DNA from: an uncultured Porphyromonadaceae bacterium
Lineage (GTDB): Bacteria; Bacteroidota; Bacteroidia; Bacteroidales; Muribaculaceae
Assembly: GCA_900546835.1 (NCBI GenBank)
Contig: UREH01000084.1
Span: 1-10,235, forward strand
Direction: 5' to 3'
DNA: 10,235 bases
Part shown: piece by piece, positions 6,929 to 10,235 of the stretch
How the letters are laid out: each line of letters begins with the position of its first letter
Numbering within the stretch: the first letter of the stretch is position 1
The notes under the pieces: generated by a model
Seen by the model: only the letters and a program-made list of their open reading frames with translations
What the model was told of the DNA's origin: nothing
Databases searched by the model: none
Made by a program: the position numbers and the translations under genes

Positions 6929-9133
6929 TTAGCCGAGGCGGAATTCGAGAGTGCCGCCTTTGAGGATGTCGGAATGGCTGATGGTGTAGCCTTTGAGCGG
7001 TTTGCCGTTGAGGAGTACCGACTTGACGCGCGGCGCGCCAGCGCCTCCGTCGATCGCCGACGGGCGCACACGGCCATTTCCTGTGGTCAACACCGTAAAT
7101 GTCTTGCCGTCAGGAAGGTTGACGGTTGCCTTGGGAAACGCAGGTATGCCCAGCCAATACAGTCCGTCGGCCGGGTTCACGGGGTAAAATCCGAGGGCAG
7201 AGAAAATATACCATGCCGACATCTCGCCGCAGTCGTCATTGCCGGCGTAGCCCGACGGAGAAGTGTTGTAAAGCTCCGAGCATATTCGTGCCACCAGATC
7301 GCGGCATTTCTGCGAAGCCCCGACCGCATTGTACAGATAGGCCACATGATGGCTGGGCTCGTTGCCGTGGGCATACTGGCCTATCATTCCGGAAATATTG
7401 TCGTTTTTTTCGCCGCTGCTGTCGGTGATGGTGAAGAAATCATCGAGCTTCTTTTCGAAGGCTTTCGGGCCACCGGCCATGGCTACGAAAGCGTCGACAT
7501 CGTGGGGCACATACCAGAAATACTGCCACGCATTTCCTTCCGTATAAGGATATCCACCGTTTGCGCCATAGCGCAGAGGGTCGAACGGTTCTATCCAATC
7601 CCCTTTCTCATCCCTGGCGCGGAAGAAGCCGGTAGAGGGGTCGTAGAGATTCTTATAGAATCCGGCGCGGCGGTAGAAGCGCTCGGCATCGTCGGTTTTG
7701 CCGAGATGCTCGGCCAGACGGGCCACACACCAGTCGTCGTAGGCCATCTCGAGTGTAATCGACACTGACTGCGTCTGCAGCGGTTCGGGCATGTAGCCGT
7801 AGGTTTCCCATACATCGAACGGCGAGTTGGGATGACTGCGCACCGATGATTGCCTTACAGCCTCGTAGGCTCGTTCCGGATCAATTCCCGGAAGACCCTT
7901 GAGCGCCGCATCGACCAGCACGGGAATGGCGTGGTTGCCAATCATGCAGTAATTGTCCTGGCCCCAGAGGTGCCAGATGGGGAGATAACCGTAGTCGTCG
8001 TAGTGGCGGAGCATACTGTTCGCGAATGCCGCGTCGAGTTTCGGATATAGCAGCGTATAGAGCGGGTGCGCACCGCGATAGGTATCCCAGAGCGAGAAAG
8101 TGGTGTACTGCTCTTCACCCTCGGGTACACGTGCAGTGGAATAAACAGGCGTAGTGTATTCGCCGTTGACGTCGCTGAAGAGGTTAGGCTGTACCATTGC
8201 GTGATACAGGGCCGTATAGAAGATAGTGGCCTTCTCCCCCTCATCGTCCACGTCGATGGCTCCGAGGCGATCGTTCCACGCCTTGCGTGCGTCAGATGCT
8301 ATCTCGTCGAAGCTGCGGCCTTCGGCCTCCTTTTTCAGGTTGGCCATAGCGCCCTCGGGCGAAACGGCAGAGATTCCCACCTTAACCACCACCGGCCGGG
8401 CCGAAGGAGCGAACGAGAGGTCGGCACGCAACTCGCGGCCGTTGATTACATCGGTACTCGGACGCACCGTCGAGCCGTCGGAAAGCATGGCTTCGAACGG
8501 ACGCGAGAACTCTGCCGCGAAATAAACCTTGCGGAGCTTCGCCCACCCGGTAATCACGCGGTAGCCGGTGAGCATCGTGGGCGACACCACGCGCAGCTGC
8601 GACTGGATAATCTTGCGGTCCCAGCTCCCCTTCTGCGCCGAGCGCTCGAGGTCCACGATGATGTGGGCCACGCTGTCGGCAGGGAATGTATAGCGATGTA
8701 CTCCCACGCGCGGGGTGGCCGTCATCTCCGCCAAAATATTCTCGTCGTCGAGATTGACGCGGTAGTAGCCGGGCGAAGCAGTCTCGCGCTCATGTGAGAA
8801 AGCCGACGAGCGGGCCTCCCCCAGTGTCGGGAAGAGCGATACGTCGATAAGATCGGAAGCACCCGTTCCGCTCAGGCGAGTATGGGTGAAGCCGTAGATG
8901 CGGCCGTCGGTGTAATCGTAGCCCGAGGCATTGAACCAGTCGGGAGCCGGATGCGTGTCGGGTCCGAGCTGCACCATGCCGAAAGGCACGGTAGCCGCCG
9001 GGTTATTATTGCCCGACAGCGCTCCGCCCACACGGCCCGTGCCGATGAGCGGATTTACATACTGCGCGTAGTCGCGTGCCACGCCACTGAGCGTGCAAAC
9101 AGATGCAATTGCAAGTGCTGTAATTCGTAGCAT
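6929..9133 (-). CDS. GH92 family alpha-mannosidase, secreted
   Basis: This 734-residue protein matches glycoside hydrolase family 92, calcium-dependent exo-acting alpha-mannosidases that invert the anomeric centre and are abundant in gut Bacteroidales. A signal peptide covers about residues 1-19. The N-terminal beta-sandwich holds VNPLIGTG (26-33), NNPAATVPFGMVQLGPDT (43-60) and GFTHTRLSGTG (81-91). The (alpha/alpha)6 catalytic part holds TEGNAWQY (531-538), whose Glu532 corresponds to the general acid of characterised members, HGNEPSHH (589-596), and GNDDCGEMSAWY (631-642), whose Asp pair supplies the catalytic base. The HGNEPSHH form is, to my knowledge, usual among alpha-1,2-acting members, so trimming of high-mannose N-glycans or yeast mannan side chains is a reasonable guess. 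The length is normal and the gene is intact. It lies 28 bases after the GH110 gene on the same strand, so both are probably on one transcript; its promoter is likely upstream of GH110, off the contig. Confidence 0.94.
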   Translation of the reverse strand: MLRITALAIASVCTLSGVARDYAQYVNPLIGTGRVGGALSGNNNPAATVPFGMVQLGPDTHPAPDWFNASGYDYTDGRIYGFTHTRLSGTGASDLIDVSLFPTLGEARSSAFSHERETASPGYYRVNLDDENILAEMTATPRVGVHRYTFPADSVAHIIVDLERSAQKGSWDRKIIQSQLRVVSPTMLTGYRVITGWAKLRKVYFAAEFSRPFEAMLSDGSTVRPSTDVINGRELRADLSFAPSARPVVVKVGISAVSPEGAMANLKKEAEGRSFDEIASDARKAWNDRLGAIDVDDEGEKATIFYTALYHAMVQPNLFSDVNGEYTTPVYSTARVPEGEEQYTTFSLWDTYRGAHPLYTLLYPKLDAAFANSMLRHYDDYGYLPIWHLWGQDNYCMIGNHAIPVLVDAALKGLPGIDPERAYEAVRQSSVRSHPNSPFDVWETYGYMPEPLQTQSVSITLEMAYDDWCVARLAEHLGKTDDAERFYRRAGFYKNLYDPSTGFFRARDEKGDWIEPFDPLRYGANGGYPYTEGNAWQYFWYVPHDVDAFVAMAGGPKAFEKKLDDFFTITDSSGEKNDNISGMIGQYAHGNEPSHHVAYLYNAVGASQKCRDLVARICSELYNTSPSGYAGNDDCGEMSAWYIFSALGFYPVNPADGLYWLGIPAFPKATVNLPDGKTFTVLTTGNGRVRPSAIDGGAGAPRVKSVLLNGKPLKGYTISHSDILKGGTLEFRLG

Positions 9134-9161
9134 AGTCGATTATTTTTTGTATTTCAATTGA

Positions 9162-10213
9162 TTATTTCAAGGGATAGGTTTTCAGCACGCGGTTGCCCTC
9201 AACCTTCAGTCTTTCCACATTATCGGTCTGAATCAATGCTTCAGGATCAATCTGCCGAAGCCCGGAAACATCAAACACATTGCCTTGGATGCACAGGCCG
9301 TCGGTTGCCACGGCCTGTACGGCAGGAAGACCGGTGAGAATGAAGCGGTTTCCCTCCACAACGATATTGGAATGGACGGGACGGTTGAAGCGGTCGATTT
9401 CCGGACTTATGCAGATTACCGGGGAAGCACACTCGATGAAGCGGTTGTTGCGGATTGTCAGGTCGGCCACAGGCCCCGACTCATACCATCCGCGCGCATC
9501 GTCGGAGACAAGCACCGCCGGCATCGGCGAGCGGAAGAATGTGTTTCCCTCGATGAGCGAGCGCCCGCGCGTGGTTATCAGGATGCCTCTGGTAGGATAG
9601 CGCGCGAACCAGTTGTTGCGGATTTCCACATCGGGAGTCCACGTTACGTTTTCAACTGCCAGGTCTTCAACAGAATATCCTTCGGGCACCGCCGCCACAG
9701 GCCGGTCGAGCGTCAGCTCGTAGTTATACAGGTCGATGGCGCGCACTCCTTTCAGCGTAGCCGACTGGAGACAATTGAGAGTGTGGCGGTCGACCACCTC
9801 AACCTCGTCTCCCTCTGTAAACGGAAGGAATCCATAAGTCTGCCCATGCATGAAACGCACAATCAGGCGGTCGGCGGCGGGATTGCCCATGACCTTCAGA
9901 TGCGTTCCGTGGATGTTGATGGGGTCGTCGTGTGCTCCTTCGAAGTAAGAGTTGAGGATGCGTACGTTGCCTCGGCATCCCGACATCTGGACGAAGTCGG
10001 CGAAACCGGCGTCCGTGCGTCCCAGCCTGCTGTCGGGAGCACAGCGGATATTGTCGTAGGCGAGATTCTCGGAATACTGGCCCACGAGACCGAAATTACC
10101 GAGGAAATGGAAAGTAATGTCGGTCAGCGAAACGTCTTTACTCCGGTTGAAAAAACCGCACGCCTCGCTTCTGATTCCGTGGCGCATCTGGTAGACCTCA
10201 CCGACATGTACAG
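9162..10213 (-). CDS. GH110 alpha-galactosidase, 5' end missing
   Basis: This is the C-terminal portion of a glycoside hydrolase family 110 enzyme, a right-handed beta-helix that removes terminal alpha-1,3-linked galactose (blood group B and linear alpha-Gal structures). The reading frame continues upstream of the Met codon at 10185-10187 (VHVGEVYQ precedes it) up to the contig end, so that Met is internal. Family members are about 600 residues; roughly 350 are present. Numbering from that Met, FADFVQMSGCRG (62-73) and EGAHDDPINIHGTHL (83-97) form the active-site region. Asp64 and the Asp87-Asp88 pair have the same spacing as the catalytic aspartates I recall for a characterised marine GH110. 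Later residues show repeated IRNN-F / VEGNRF turns typical of beta-helix coils. The gene precedes the GH92 gene by 28 bases. Bases beyond 10213 are adapter and must not be translated. Confidence 0.9.
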
Positions 10214-10235
10214 CTGTCTCTTATACACATCTGAC
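10214..10235. other. Nextera transposase adapter remnant (not genomic)
   Basis: The final 22 bases read CTGTCTCTTATACACATCT followed by GAC. The first 19 are the reverse complement of the Tn5 mosaic end used in Nextera kits, and the added GAC matches the start of the reverse complement of the Read 1 adapter arm. It is therefore untrimmed library adapter at a contig end. Confidence 0.97.

Noticed and set aside
6915..6938. GC-rich inverted repeat CCTCG...CGAGG spanning the GH92 stop codon
   Set aside because: The pairing is short and overlaps coding sequence; the adjacent perfect palindrome explains termination better.
6974..8797. Long open frames on the + strand opposite GH92 (264 and 243 codons)
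   Set aside because: They lie wholly antisense to a well-conserved GH92 enzyme, have no recognisable domains and reflect the high GC content. The same applies to the minus-strand frames opposite the C69 gene (2056-2898 and 3169-3918).
1..10235. Mobile element, CRISPR array, phage or defence system
   Set aside because: No transposase, integrase, repeat-spacer pattern or defence-protein motif was seen on either strand; all sizeable frames are explained by metabolic, transport or glycosidase genes.

Overview
The window looks like a piece of a Bacteroidales chromosome. Coding is dense and GC-moderate to GC-rich. Promoter-like sites carry the Bacteroidetes -7 element TAnnTTTG, and there is a lipoprotein of DUF3298 type, a family C69 dipeptidase and GH92/GH110 glycosidases. 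A Muribaculaceae-like gut bacterium would fit, but that placement is inference; no phylogenetic marker was compared. The last 22 bases (10214-10235) are not genomic. They match the Illumina Nextera transposase adapter, so the right edge is an assembly end with read-through adapter left on it.

Layout. On the + strand, 114-989 encodes a small DUF3298 lipoprotein behind a good Bacteroidetes-type promoter, and a strong hairpin follows it. A ten-helix-type acyltransferase-3 membrane protein (1118-2206) begins four bases after that hairpin. Next is a + strand run of C69 dipeptidase (2299-3933), queF (3948-4424) and queC (4457-5200), with gaps of 14 and 32 bases, probably co-transcribed. It converges with a minus-strand sodium:neurotransmitter-symporter-family transporter (5238-6617). 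The 162-base gap upstream of that transporter holds divergent promoter elements, and a compact tRNA-Gln(TTG) unit follows: promoter, leader hairpin, tRNA at 6780-6850, then a 42-base perfect palindrome that probably terminates transcription from both sides. The rest is a minus-strand glycan-degradation pair: GH92 alpha-mannosidase (6929-9133), preceded in transcription by a GH110 alpha-galactosidase (from 9162) whose N-terminal part is cut off by the contig end.

How it fits together. queF and queC are two steps of the 7-cyano/7-aminomethyl-deazaguanine route to queuosine; queD, queE and the tRNA transglycosylase are not in this window. The C69 peptidase and the NSS transporter suggest use of peptides and amino acids. 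The GH110-GH92 pair suggests trimming of host-type glycans (terminal alpha-1,3-galactose and alpha-mannose), though no SusC/SusD pair or regulator is visible in the part available.

I found no mobile element, CRISPR array, phage gene or defence system, and nothing I would call a previously undescribed multi-gene system. The points most worth a second look are the adapter remnant, the hairpin abutting the acyltransferase start codon, the structured leader of the tRNA-Gln unit, and the extended QueC N-terminus.
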